A stretch of DNA of 64,000 bases, taken from positions 43,890,017-43,954,016 of the forward strand of contig CM042087.1 of the NCBI GenBank assembly GCA_023512835.1. Reading direction: 5' to 3'. This document shows, piece after piece, positions 34,359 through 45,852 of the stretch (position 1 is its first letter; every line of letters begins with the position of its first letter). The notes beneath the pieces were generated by a model. That model was not told the DNA's origin, ran no database searches, and was given only the letters and a program-made list of their open reading frames with translations. The DNA is from Taxillus chinensis (taxonomy: Eukaryota > Streptophyta > Magnoliopsida > Santalales > Loranthaceae). The position numbers and the translations under genes are program-made.

Positions 34359-34880
34359 CTTCTCATTAGATTTTTTTTGTATTTTCAAGTCTATGGTAAC
34401 TTCATCTTTTTTTAGTCTGGAAAATTTTGGCTCTTGCTCTCTCGCACTGCTGATCGTAGGAGAATCCTCTTTTAAGTGTTGGTTATCAATCTCCAGTCAA
34501 ATTCTTGTTACCCACCTTTTTCCCGCTATGACATTTTTTTGAAATAGCCTATGGTAATTTATTTTCTTTGCCCAAATGTTTGGCTCACACTCACATAGAG
34601 GTAAAGGTGCTGACGCTCACTGCAATCTCTCAAACCAGAAAAAAGAGAGTGGGATTGGGGTTGGGGTTGGGTATAATAATATGAAAAAATAAAACGTATT
34701 GTACCAGCAAATTCACCTTAATAATAATAATCTTTCAGAGTCAGAGATATACAAAGGTTCCTATCATAATTTATTAATGATAAACACGAGGTGAGGCAAG
34801 ATCGTTGAAGAACTAGATATCTATCTAGGCAGAACTAGAAGAACTAACTACTTTTCTAGAAAAAAAGAACAGTTTTCAGC
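34359..34880. other. 3' region between convergent genes
   Basis: Untranslated and intergenic sequence between the SET gene and the converging minus-strand small gene. It has an AATAAA-like stretch near 34686. No coding frame recognised. Confidence 0.5.
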
Positions 34881-34882
34881 CC

Positions 34883-35110
34883 TCAGGACGTTGCCGATAT
34901 GCGTCTCTGTGGTGATCCAAGAGGTGAGCGCGACCGCTGGCTCATGATGTCACGAACAACTCGCCTCGCCGTCCCTGTGGGCAGCTGCTCCACGGACGGG
35001 TCGCATATTTTCTCTATCTCCAGCTTGATCTTCAGCACTTGGCTGTGAATGGGCACGCCCAAATCCCAACCCTCTTCTCGGACGTTGGTGCCTTGCTCCT
35101 CCGATGCCAT
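34883..35110 (-). CDS. Small conserved-looking protein of unknown function (75 aa)
   Basis: Single exon, ATG at 35110 on the minus strand. Composition is non-random: an acidic start (MASEEQGTN), a core EEGWDLGVPIHSQVLKIK followed by a charged helix-like IKLEIEKI, and an arginine/serine tail RSRSPLGSPQRR. The arrangement reminds me of short plant proteins ending in an 'RSRSPLG' motif, but I cannot name one. No signal peptide or membrane segment is seen. A (TA)n/(GA)n stretch about 100-125 bp upstream (35205-35235) could serve as a TATA region. It converges on the SET gene. The composition contrast with surrounding AT-rich DNA supports a real gene. Confidence 0.65.
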   Translation of the reverse strand: MASEEQGTNVREEGWDLGVPIHSQVLKIKLEIEKICDPSVEQLPTGTARRVVRDIMSQRSRSPLGSPQRRISATS

Positions 35111-35204
35111 TTCTGCTAATATTATTAACGACAGACACGCCTTGTTAAAAACTATGCGTGTTGCGTGAGAGTTATGTTCGAAACGTATTCTTGTTTCTAA
35201 TGCT

Positions 35205-35235
35205 TCTCTCTCTCTCTATATATATATATATATGT
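35205..35235. repeat. (CT)n(TA)n microsatellite upstream of small gene
   Basis: A CT run passing into a TA run. It may include the TATA region of the minus-strand gene ending at 34883. Confidence 0.8.
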
Positions 35236-35748
35236 GCACATATGTGGAGTAGGTGATGGTAGAAGGACACGGAACGGTCATGACAGTGGAGTGGAGCGGC
35301 TTGTTAATACCCACCCCCCCAACTTTTCACATGTCTGACCGACTGCTTCTAGATGATCACTCACAACGGGATGGTTTTCCACGTCAGCTGCGCTAATCCA
35401 TGTGTCTTCTCTTTCAAATTTTCAATGAACGTCCCCTCCGACCAGGTCGTTAGTTGGTGTTCATCACATTATCAGACATCACGGCGGCTGGCGTGATGAC
35501 ATCATCGTATGCGTGGGATGTTCGTGCATCGTTGTCGGTCGGTCAGCGGGGGAAAGAGAATTGGCCACTCCGCTAGATGCGTCCAACGTAGACAATTGAT
35601 TATTTGTTTTTGTTTTTGTTTTTTTCCATTTTAAAACTGTATATACGCATATTTATGTTTTTTTGTTTTGGAAAGTAATGCGTACATTTTTATGTTTATA
35701 AACAACATTAATACCGGTCATGCATTTGCCTACCTAGTGGTCTTCGGA

Positions 35749-35836
35749 GGCTTCCTTCCTTTGACTCGCCCACACCCAACCCATGTCGGCTTGGCTTCCT
35801 TCCTTTGACTCGCCCACGCCCAACCCATGTCAGCTT
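35749..35836. repeat. 44-bp tandem duplication
   Basis: Units 35749-35792 and 35793-35836, starting 'ggcttccttcctttgactcg', nearly identical (differences such as cacacccaac/cacgcccaac). Confidence 0.93.
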
Positions 35837-36471
35837 TGGACAGTAATGGCACCACGATCTATCTACTTGATGAAAAGGTCAATAATGCCCCTAGGCAGCT
35901 AATCTGGGGGGGGGGGGGGGCTATTATGGGTATTGAAATTGAATCAAATGACATAATTAATGTTCGATAACACAACATTCAAGTAGAAATTATTTTCGAA
36001 CAATCCGTTACATGTGTCCGATGATTTCATTCAATTAAAATTAATTATTATTTTGAAAAGTGGGAGAAATCCTAATTTTAAATGAGCTTAAATGAACACC
36101 GATTGCAAAACAAAATCTAAAATTAGATTCATAGTATTTTTAATTAGGTCAGTAATTAGTCGTGCTTTCGGCTCAATAGTAACGCCTATAGATTAGAATC
36201 TAGAGGGTTCAGAAGAAGGAAAAAGGGTCTGTCACTGTTAAGACAAAACATCAATATCAAAATCAGAACCTAGCAATGTTGGTTCAACCAACCCATGCCA
36301 CTGTTCTTGCGGCGAACTTATGATTCAAATAGATTTGTAAAAATGGCAAAAGATAAAATCTTGGGAAAAAGATCAACTTCCTACGTCCATGGTTTTTACA
36401 TATTAAATGATATAATCAACTTTTGGGTCGAGTGTTGAGTTCCAGACTTCCCATACAACCCTAATTACTAG

Positions 36472-36509
<38 letters not shown>

Positions 36510-36873
36510 TAATATTACTAGACATATATTAAATGATATAATCACTAATCACTTCTGTTTGACCCCCAAAACAGAGTCTCTACCCGATGTTCCATTTGGT
36601 TAACTTCGTGCAGTGGTTTTGCAGGGGCGCATTGTGGGTGTCGTGTGTTGTCTGGACGTTTCGGCCCACACGTTGACCATGCAGACGCGTGGAGCGTATG
36701 GGTTGAAGTATTTGTGTGGTTGTTTGTTGTCGGTCGAGTAGGGGTAATCTCTTGCGTGACGTATCACGCAACGATGCTACCATGCGGCCACGCTATCTTC
36801 CTTCCGACTAAACTTATAGCGTCGATTGACCCGTTTCGTAGTTGTTGTGTCGCTTTTCTTGCTGCTAATTAAT

Positions 36874-36906
<33 letters not shown>

Positions 36907-38099
36907 CAGTACTTTCCTCATGAATGTAATCACAAGTGTTTTAAGTTTTAACATTTTAATTTTAAGGAGAGTTAAGGAAAAAAAGTAGAAATTAAGCGGT
37001 AATTTGATAATTATTTTGGTTTCATAGTATTTTGTTTTTATGATTTTAAATTTTTATTGGAATTTATGTTCTCATGATTGTTTGGTAGAAAAGCTATTCA
37101 ATTTGAAGCTGAAATCTGATTATTTGGATGCATGTAAATTACAGATGATATTTTAATTAATTTCTTTTGCATATCAATTTTATGCAGGTGTGATTGTAAT
37201 ACATTAGCAACCCGTTGTTAATCTGGACGAAATCATCTAGCTAAGTTTTGTTACTGTTTTTACAATTGAATCCTATAAAATAAATAAAATAAAATATGAT
37301 AGATCCAAGCAATACAGTTAAGAATTTTTTTAAAAAGTAAAAAAAAAATGTAAAGCCAAAAATAAAAGTTTATATTTGAAAACATACAATAGTTATAAAT
37401 AATTGTTAAAAACAGTTACAGTGTGTTTTCAATACAGAATTTAAAACTTAATTACGTTAAATTACTGTAAAACCCAAACTTTTAGAATTTAAATAAAAAA
37501 CGCTTTTGAAAATGATATACCAGGGCCTAAGAAGCAAAATTATAAATTGGGTAATAATAAATCCATTATTACATAAATGATATATGAATTGTATCAAATT
37601 TAACTCTTTCAAATAATTAATTTTATTATTATTTTAGCCGCTCATCATTTTAGAACATACTTTCGGTCTTTTTATTTTAACAAGTTATTTTTATTATTTT
37701 ATTAAAATATTTATCGTCAAATATTTATTAATTTTTTTGAAAAGGAAAAACGAGTAGAGAAAAATTTTAAAAGATAGATAAATAAAATATAAGTATTCAA
37801 AGAGTAAGAAGTGAACAGCCAATGCTAAATTTTTGTTAAATTAAAAAGATTAAAAAGTAATGTTTTAAATATTTTTATTAAATTGATTCTTTCAACTTAT
37901 AAAAAAATAACTTGAAGTGGTCGCAGTGCATATATACACTTAAAATGCATCTTTGATCAACGTAAGGCTTAATGAATGGCAAGAAAGGCCAAGTAAAACA
38001 TAATTTCCGATTCCAAATCTTTCAACCCTAAGACTAATTCGCCCATTTGATCGGTTTACTACGTACTGACTGCAATGGAATTCTTCAATCTAAAGTTTT

Positions 38100-38415
38100 C
38101 CTTCTTTGAAGGATTCGCCACACACAGTGAAGATAGAGGTAGCGTACTTCACTCCTCCATGTGCCAATGTTTGCAAGGAGGGTGTCAAACAGGACATTGG
38201 ATCAGAGGCTTAGGGCATTAAGGTGTGACAATAAGTTTCCAATTGCGCCATTGGGAAGTTGCCCTAACAGTCCCACTCCTATAATGTCCAACTTAGTGAC
38301 TCAATCTCATTGGTACCCCATTTAAGCCCACGAGCACAGGGATCATCTCCTTCAGATTCCAAAGCATCAACCACGCCTCAATTGTCAATTGGATTTCTAT
38401 AAGGGTTGCTCTCTA
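38100..38415 (-). pseudogene. Decayed fragment of an LRR receptor-like kinase ectodomain
   Basis: Read on the minus strand with several stops and frame changes, the order resembles the N-terminal ectodomain of an LRR class III receptor-like kinase. There is an LRRNT-like stretch (DALESEGDDPC), then GLLGQLPNGAIGNL (38229-38279), matching the 'GxGLxGxIPxxTIGxL' pattern, then an LRR-like LNALSL with an in-frame stop, then VRYLYLHC. No kinase domain is seen. Only a relic. Confidence 0.45.
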
Positions 38416-39295
38416 TCGCCACCCAAATCATCTACCATTGCTGTCCACTTGACTATATTCATTAAATACACCATTCTCAACCTCGTCAAACCCATCTTAG
38501 GCGTGTCTGGCATCTTAACATCATTAAAAATGGCCCCAAATTACCAAATTCCAGCCCTTTAAAGCCATCCTTTGACACAATACCAATCTATATAAGATAT
38601 AATCCTCATTTATGACATGGATTTAACCTTAATTTAATTAATTTATTCTTAATTTTAAAATCTCAAATTCCTAGGATTCATATCAATTTTTCAAATTCTC
38701 TATAATCTAAGCATAATTGAACCCTTAGAATTATACGGTCTTCTCCTTTGATCATTTGGATGCAAACATAAATAGTTATTTATTTAATTTTTGAATCTCT
38801 AGATTTTGAGACGTGAAAGTGTATTTGTTGCCTGTCTTGCGTGTTTGGTGCTGGATTTCCCAGAAGACAATGCTTTCACATTTTATGTAAATATTGTTGT
38901 TTCCCCTGAATTTTTATGAGATCCCGAACAACAAACGAAAATCTTTCCGTTGGACAATTTTATTTAATTATCATTTTTTTCGAACCATGAGATATTAAAG
39001 CAGTTTCTTGGTTCAATTAGGAATACGTACAAAAGACAAGACAAACACACAAACACACAAAAAGCTTCATAATTTATTTAATTTAGCTGACCAACATAAA
39101 TCTAGAGCCTGATGCCTTATAAACTTTTACATATAAATTTCCATATAAAATTTTACTTTTGCAGTGATCAGCCATGCGTATGTATATATGTACAAACTCA
39201 TACACCTCTCTAGGTTGATGTAGCTGGACGCACATTGCGCAGGAAACATATTTCTAAAACACCTGCCACTATCACCATTCAATGGGTTAGGCTAA

Positions 39296-41549
39296 TTAAA
39301 GGAGCTGAACTGCTGCAATTGCTGGAATTTTCTCTCGCAGTTTCTGTGTAACAGCCACTCGAACTGTCATGACTCCTGCAGCAGGACCGCTGATTCGGAT
39401 TTTCACTATTGGCTCCTCAATTGCCACAAATTCAAGAAAGCCACCCGCAGAACCAACCAGATATGGCCTTATTTCTTCAAGGACCTGCAGTCATTCGCAA
39501 GTCAATATACTGATTATCATTCATATAAACAGGAATTAGAAGGTTTCATTTAAATTTAAGATGAAAACCAAATGGCTACAATCTGACAAATTTGCAGATA
39601 CAAAATTTCTTCTTCACTAGGGAATGGTGGGACCACGAGACAAATTAAGCTAGAGGTTAGAAGGATCATAGATTGCTGCAAATGGGATTGGTCATTTGAA
39701 CCATCCAGAAGATTACTGCAGTTGAAAAGTGATTCTTTCGGTGCAACTGCGCGCAGCACAGACAAATCACCAAATTGAGAGAGAGCGCTACATGGCATCA
39801 TCATGCTTTCCTACTATCCAGAGACTATAAATCAGGGTTGTCCGCACCACATAAAACTTAACCCAAGTCTGCAAGGGAATAAAATTACCGCCACACTTCT
39901 TTATTCAATACTAAAATTTATAGCACCTCCTACATTTAATTGAGTTTCTTTTATCATGGTCTCAGGCATACCACTAAACCTGACAATTTATGACCATGCG
40001 TGCACACATTTTTGACGGCTAATGGGCACCCATTAGCCGCTTTTTTTTTATTTAATTCAAAGCTTAACAAACAGCTGTTTTTTTTCTAATCTCTATCCTT
40101 TGCTTGATTTACATCCTACCTGTCAAGCTAATTCATCGGTTTTTACTATTTCTACCACGTTATTGCAAGAATCTATACACATGGAGGAAGATATGGCATC
40201 CTTCTTTCCGGCTCTTCAATTCCTTGGGATTAAGTTAACACGCGAAAGTTGAAACAACAATGACGACTGTACCGTGATGAGGTTAAATATGGACATAAGA
40301 GTATAACATAGATGATGACTCTTATGGCATGTGAGTGTATAAATATGATTGAAGCAGGATTTAAAACCAATAAAACATATATTGTATACAAGACATAAAT
40401 GAAGAGCAACCAACCAGACTCACGCTTCACACGCAAAAGAAAGATGGAATGCATTTTCCTGTTTTAGAATTGTTATAAAGAAAATAATTCAAAAACGCTA
40501 TATAGCACGTAGGAGTACCTTCTCTACGTTTTCTTCATTCAGCTCAAGGCCAGTTTCTTCATCTGCTATGGGTTCCACACAGCAACTATTTCAGGAATCT
40601 TTTCCATTAAACGACGCTCAATGCCCATTTTCATTGTCGTCACGGAACTTGGGCAAGATCCACATGCTCCTTGCAGCTTCAACCGCACCACGTTTCCATC
40701 AATCTCATGCAACGCAACATTACCTCCATCTGCGATGAGATGTGGTCTAATTTCATCCAAGACAGTCTCAACATTTTATGCAGTTAGTGGCAGTTTTGTA
40801 GTTGATTCTGTAGTAGCCACAGCCTGTACAACTGCACAATATAAAAACCGAAGAAATATAGAATCAATCACACAAAGGGAATACTCACAAAATATAACAA
40901 CTAAACCATGGAAGAAATTCATGTCTCAAGGCCGTGCAAATCGTACAGCCCAAGTGTTCAGTTCAAAGGTAAGATTTTACTTTCCTGCGGGGAAGGGTCA
41001 AGAAAATAGAAGGGTAAGTGTTTAACACACGGCAGCAATTCAGTGCGACTTAGTAGCTTGAACTTTCATTGCTAATTAAACACAATTTCAATAACGAAAA
41101 GTGTGATCCACTCTAATTTACAATTCATATAAATACCCAGTACGCTACGAATTGAATGTTGGGGTTCTGCGAAAGGAGAACGACAACGTAGGCACAAAAG
41201 CAATAACGTTATCCCAACACCACGTACCAACCAACGAAATTTAAGGATAAGCAATAAACTTCACCTTGGCGTCGTGTCGGAATCTGGAATCGAATGCTAC
41301 CCGAAGAAAGCCTCCTCCGCCGCCGCCGCACCGGCGCATGCGAAATCCATGATCCGTAAAACCCAAAAATCTGTAAGAATTGTGGGTAATGGCAAAGCTC
41401 ATGGGAAGCGCAGGTAGGGTTCTTTTACGAAGAAGACGAACAGGAAAAGAACCTACATTGACAGGAGAGGGACAGAGGGTCGAACATGAAGGTTCAAGGG
41501 TTTGTTGGGCCCTGCAGATTGATGATGAATTTAACGCAACCGCTTGCAT
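39296..41549 (-). pseudogene. Chloroplast NFU2-like Fe-S scaffold, apparently disrupted
   Basis: Minus-strand exons 41549-41265, 40823-40519 and 39484-39296. NFU proteins carry and deliver Fe-S clusters in plastids. Exon 1 (95 codons, MQAVALNSSS...) is a serine-rich transit-peptide region. Exon 2 encodes the NFU domain with the cluster-binding CGSCPSS motif. Exon 3 encodes the second, CxxC-less NFU-like domain ending AAVQLL, as in NFU1-3. Splice junctions fit ([17 protein letters not shown]). Two lesions break it: TAA at 40776-40778 where the family has a Glu (LTxENVE becomes LTA-stop-NVE), and a 2-bp insertion just after 'EIVAV' (about 40575), which makes exon 2 305 nt instead of a multiple of three. 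Conservation is otherwise excellent, so the loss is recent or an assembly error. Without both lesions the length would be about 258 residues, near the family size. Confidence 0.88.
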
Positions 41550-43591
41550 CTTCATTCTTTTCTTCCCTGGACCTCCATGGCATTCGTTACGTTTTAAGAA
41601 GCAGAGTCGAGCGAGAACAATCCAACACCCGTTATTTGTTTTTTTTACTTTTCCGGGAGCATGTAACAACTTTCATTTTTCCCTGATAAATTTTGAAAAT
41701 ACTTCACACATTAGGAATGTCAACCGTGCGGATAGTGAGCCACCAGAACTATTATGGATGAGTTCTGGTACGGGTCGGGCGGGATGAGTATTTTAAGGTG
41801 ATATTATTTAAAAATATTTTAAAATGTCGGGTTGAGCGGTCAATACTAAGATAATCGGACGGAAAAATAGCCAAAATTGTTATTCCTACCTTGGAAGGAA
41901 TTTTAAAAAGGTTGGAAATAAATAATATTTTTTTATTTTTAAAATTTTATTATTTATTTAAAAAAATGTATACAATTTTTTATATTTTATTTGATATATT
42001 TTATTTTAAATGATTATAATAAATGAATATATATTTATATATATGAATATAATTCTAATAAAATAAATAAATTATAAGAAATTAGGTGTATAAGTTTTTA
42101 AAAAAATAAATAAAAGTTAAGATAAAATTTTAGAAAGGGAAGAGGTAATGATTTTTTTTAATTCAAAAAACAATATTAATGAAAATATTTTTATAATTAC
42201 ATTAAATTTTATGAATCTAAGGTTAATTTTCATGTTTTAGTTACTCTATAAAACATAATCAATGACATATGAGTAAGAAGAACGAATCACTACTTCAAAT
42301 TTGAGTTATTTGAGTCCAAATCATCATCTCTTTACAAGCTTTTGGTTTCTCTTCAAACGTTCTCTCTTTCTCTTCACGTAAACAAACATACAATAGCAAA
42401 TTAAGGTTCCTCCCATATTTTTTTATTTATACTTCATTTAATTCCTTAAAATATTAAAATTATCCTCACAATGCTCGGACTTCAAATCAAGCTCAATTAT
42501 TGTCAAAACACTCTGTTTGACGAGTACATTCTCATTTAGATATTGTTATCCCTCAATATGCATTTGATCATATGATTATCTTATAGAACCTCAAACACAA
42601 GTCATTTTTTATCCTTTGATAGATATTTAAATTACAACTTTATATTGAAAGGGAAATATTTTGCATTACCGTGCATCCTGATTTTCAAAGAATGGTATGT
42701 TTCTCTGCAGGATTTATCAGCTGTGGCACATGAGCCTGTCAGGGGTTTCTTTAGACCAATAAATTACATATAGTTAGCCTTTTATATCATTCAAAATGGA
42801 TTGAAAACAATACCCTTCAGCGTTAAGAGGAACAAAACAAAAAGCAAAAATAGTATTAAAGATTGGTTTGACTTTTTTATTATTAAAAAAATAATATGTG
42901 CTAATAATGTGAATAGTTGTGATTTATTTATATTTCTTTTTCCGATAATTTAAACATGAACAGTTTGATTTGGTTTTTCCTGTGAATAGTTGTGTTCACT
43001 TAAAAGGCAATTGTTTAGAGGTTTAATAATAATAGCTGATATATAACCAATTTATAAAATAATAAACAGATGAGTTATCCTCAATTGTTTTTATCCTTTC
43101 ACACGATTCAATTAATGCAAACAAGGTTTGGACATTTATTTGTAAAATTGTGTCAGAAATTACGTTCAAATGGAAAATCGAAATATGATTTTGCTTCGAG
43201 ATATGCATTGATTCTCTAGAATTTTCAAAATTTTCTCATCACCTCTAGTGTGGCAAGGCATATAAATTTATAAAGTATGTGTATGCTTGATTACTTTTGA
43301 GAGAAGTATGCAATCCTCTAGATTTTCAACTAATTTGAGCGGTGGTGGTTACGGGGAACAAAAGTCATTTTACTTGGTCGATGGAAAAAAAAAAAAAGAA
43401 TTGTTAGGATAGAATTGTGAACGAATTTATTTGTATTTTTTTTTGATAATTTAATATGTTATCGGTATTAATTATGTAATTTTATGTAGCATTATTCTAT
43501 TTAAATTTAAATAATTAATGAAAGCTAAAATTATAATAAAATATATAAATTTAAGCTAAAAAATAATGGCAATGTCTTAAGGTTTTCTCAT

Positions 43592-43631
<40 letters not shown>

Positions 43632-44560
43632 CAATCACAAAACTCAAGATATTAAAATACTAATTTAATATTATTATAGCTTATTTTTTTTTATAAAAAC
43701 ATCCACCTTGAGAGAAGTATGCAATCATAGATCTAGATTTTCAACTAAGTTGAGTGGTGGTTACGGGGAACAAAAAGTCATTATACTTGGTCGATGGAAA
43801 AAAGGATGAAAAAAAAAAAAAAATTGTTAGGGTAGAGTTGTGTCCTTTTCGTGGCGAAAAAAAAAAGAAAGAAAAGCAAAGTAAAGACAGCAAAAGAATG
43901 CAAGGATGAGGACGACAACAAAAAGAAGGCAGTAGAACAGAGGCGGTGTTTGGTTGGTTATCCATATTAATTCTGTTCTCACGACAATTTGGTTTAAAAT
44001 TTATTTTCTTTTGCCTCCCTACCTCGCTGCCGACTTGCGTTGCGAAGAACCCACTGGACTTTTTCCGTGTAAAACGACCGCGCCGGACTTCAATAATAAG
44101 ACAAGTCTTGTGTACATGTCCAACCAGCATATTTCCCATCACATCAAACTAACCACAACCCTACTAATTCTGGAACCACCAACTATGAAAAAAACATGAT
44201 ATAGGTATCAACGTACGTTTAATTATTGAAGTGGATGGCATTGTGGAGCATGCATGGACTCGAAAACGTTGGGAGGGTGTGAAGCTTTAGTTTTTGTTAC
44301 TTTATTCTTACACAAATTCCGATTTCAATTGTGAATCTGTGATGGCAAAAATTATTTAAAATGCATTATTGCTAGCTAGCTAGCTAGCACATTTAATCAT
44401 CTGATTAGTAATGTTCTTATCACTGTATATTGGTCACAACAACTTTTTAACTATTAAAATAATTGAAGATTTTAATTACTCTAGATAAATAGTTTTAAGG
44501 TTTAATTAATCTGAAAAAAAAAAATTAACAACAAAGTTAAACTACCGTTATCTAATATAT
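41550..44560. other. Intergenic spacer
   Basis: Very AT-rich, no gene recognised. It contains the direct duplication at 43299/43710 and an (ATT)n tract at about 43597-43630, plus GCTAGC repeats at about 44371-44388. Confidence 0.55.
43299..43842. repeat. Spaced direct duplication (~130 bp, 411 bp apart)
   Basis: Copy 1 (43299-43422) and copy 2 (43710-43842) share 'gagagaagtatgcaatc', 'tctagattttcaacta', 'ggtggttacggggaacaaaa', 'acttggtcgatgg' and a following poly-A then 'attgttagg'. The block between them is AT-rich and includes (ATT)n. Confidence 0.85.
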
Positions 44561-44621
44561 ATCCACAAACATTGCCCCTGGAGCTCATACTCATTCCATT
44601 AATTAAAGGTACGTGTCATGT

Positions 44622-44860
44622 ATGCTGCTGCCACTCAGCTCAATCTTTGCCTTCGCTTCCGCCGCTTGCTCCAACGGCAATTGCCAGGTCTCTCTCCCTC
44701 TCTAAATATCAGGACCGATATGGTTTCTATTTTCTAAAACTCGCCCTAAAATTATATAAAATTGCAGCTTCTGGATTCGTGTTCGGCTGCAAATGCTGTG
44801 GGCTCGTTTTTACCGTGGGAACTGCCCTTCTTCGGGGAAGACCCCGCCGGCGGCCCCCTC
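44622..44860 (+). pseudogene. 5' fragment of a PI-PLC X-domain protein gene
   Basis: Exon 1 (44622-44687) encodes MLLPLSSIFAFASAACSNG plus NCQ: a signal-like start and the Cys-rich opening of plant PLC-like X-domain phosphodiesterases. After a GT-AG intron, exon 2 (from 44768) reads LLDSCSAA, the expected next motif. After that the frame slips: the remaining match (C-G ... GNCP..GKT) lies in another frame, so one or two bases are missing between about 44792 and 44812, and TAG closes it near 44863. A CT/GT microsatellite follows. The catalytic X domain is not found downstream, where the homopolymer block begins. Either a broken copy or a gene lost to an assembly fault. Confidence 0.7.
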
Positions 44861-44866
44861 GTAGGT

Positions 44867-44870
<4 letters not shown>

Positions 44871-44924
<54 letters not shown>

Positions 44925-44940
44925 GTGTGTGTGTGTGTGT
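44871..44940. repeat. (CT)n(GT)n compound microsatellite
   Basis: Long CT run followed by GT units, directly after the PLC-X exon 2 remnant. Confidence 0.95.
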
Positions 44941-45360
44941 ATTATTTTTTTTTTCCCCTCACGGTTATCCAACTTTATTTTAGTTACAATAATGTTGTTA
45001 TCGTGGATTTATGAATATAAAATAAAATAGAGCTAATGTCTCATTTGACTTGGCTCGGCTGTTTTGATGCCACATGACAGTAAGCATTCAGACAATTTGA
45101 GGTGAAAGCAAAATGCTATAACCACTAATTTGGCTGAGAATTTGATGGGGCGTTGTCGGCTCTAACAATTTATGTTAGGGTGTTTAATATTCATTATAAA
45201 ATTTACATATAATTTCACTAAAAAATATTAAAATAACAAAAAAAAAGAGAATTTTTTAATTTTCTTATTTCAAATTTATATATTGTAATCAGGGTCAATC
45301 CTGTAAGTGAAATCTTACCCTAAGGTAGTAGTACACCTATGATTTTTTTTTCTATTGAAT

Positions 45361-45852
45361 AAATATAAAAAAAAAAAAAAAAAGAGAGGGGGGGGGGGAA
45401 AGGGGATTTTTTGGGGGGTTAAATTTTTTTAGGGGGGATAAAAAGGGGGGGGGGGGGGGGGGAGGGGGGAAAAAATAATTTGGGGGGGGGGTGGGGGGGG
45501 GGGGGGGGGTTGTATTAATTTTTGTGGGGGGGTTTTTTTTTTTTTTTAAAATTTTAATATAATTTTTTTAAAAAAAAAAAGAACTTTTGGGGGGGGGGGG
45601 GGGGTTTTTTTTGGGGGGTTTTTTTTTTTTTTTTTGTTTTTTTGTTTGGGGGGGGGGGGGGGGTGTTTTAACTTTTTTTGGGGGGGGGGTTGGGGGGGGG
45701 GGTGGGGGGTTTTAATTTTTTTTGGGGGGGTTTTTTTTTTTTTTTTAAAATTTAAATTTTTTTTTTAAAAATTTAAAAAAAAAAAAAAAAATTTTTAATT
45801 TCAGCCCCCCCCCAGGGAACCCCCCCCCCCCGGGGGGGGGCCCATTCTTTTG
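45361..45852. other. Homopolymer-dominated block, probable sequence artefact
   Basis: Nearly 500 bp made almost only of runs of G, T and A (many of 8-18 bases), with C runs confined to the end. Unlike a tandem repeat it has no period. Unlike plant DNA elsewhere in the window it has long G runs without C. It resembles a low-quality read end or mis-called bases. Confidence 0.85.

Larger units (their letters stand above)
35236..39290. other. Intergenic spacer
   Basis: AT-rich overall. It holds the 44-bp tandem repeat, a G run at 35908-35921, (CA)n(TA)n at 36473-36509, (TAA)n at about 36876-36903, and the decayed LRR fragment. A GC-richer patch at 36590-36870 has short frames I do not recognise. 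Confidence 0.55.

Noticed and set aside
44572..45030. 152-residue frame over the PLC-X fragment
   Set aside because: Out of frame with the PLC-X motifs and largely translates the CT microsatellite.
45361..45852. Natural G-quadruplex or telomere-like array
   Set aside because: No repeat unit, and T and A runs are mixed irregularly with G runs; texture fits base-calling noise.
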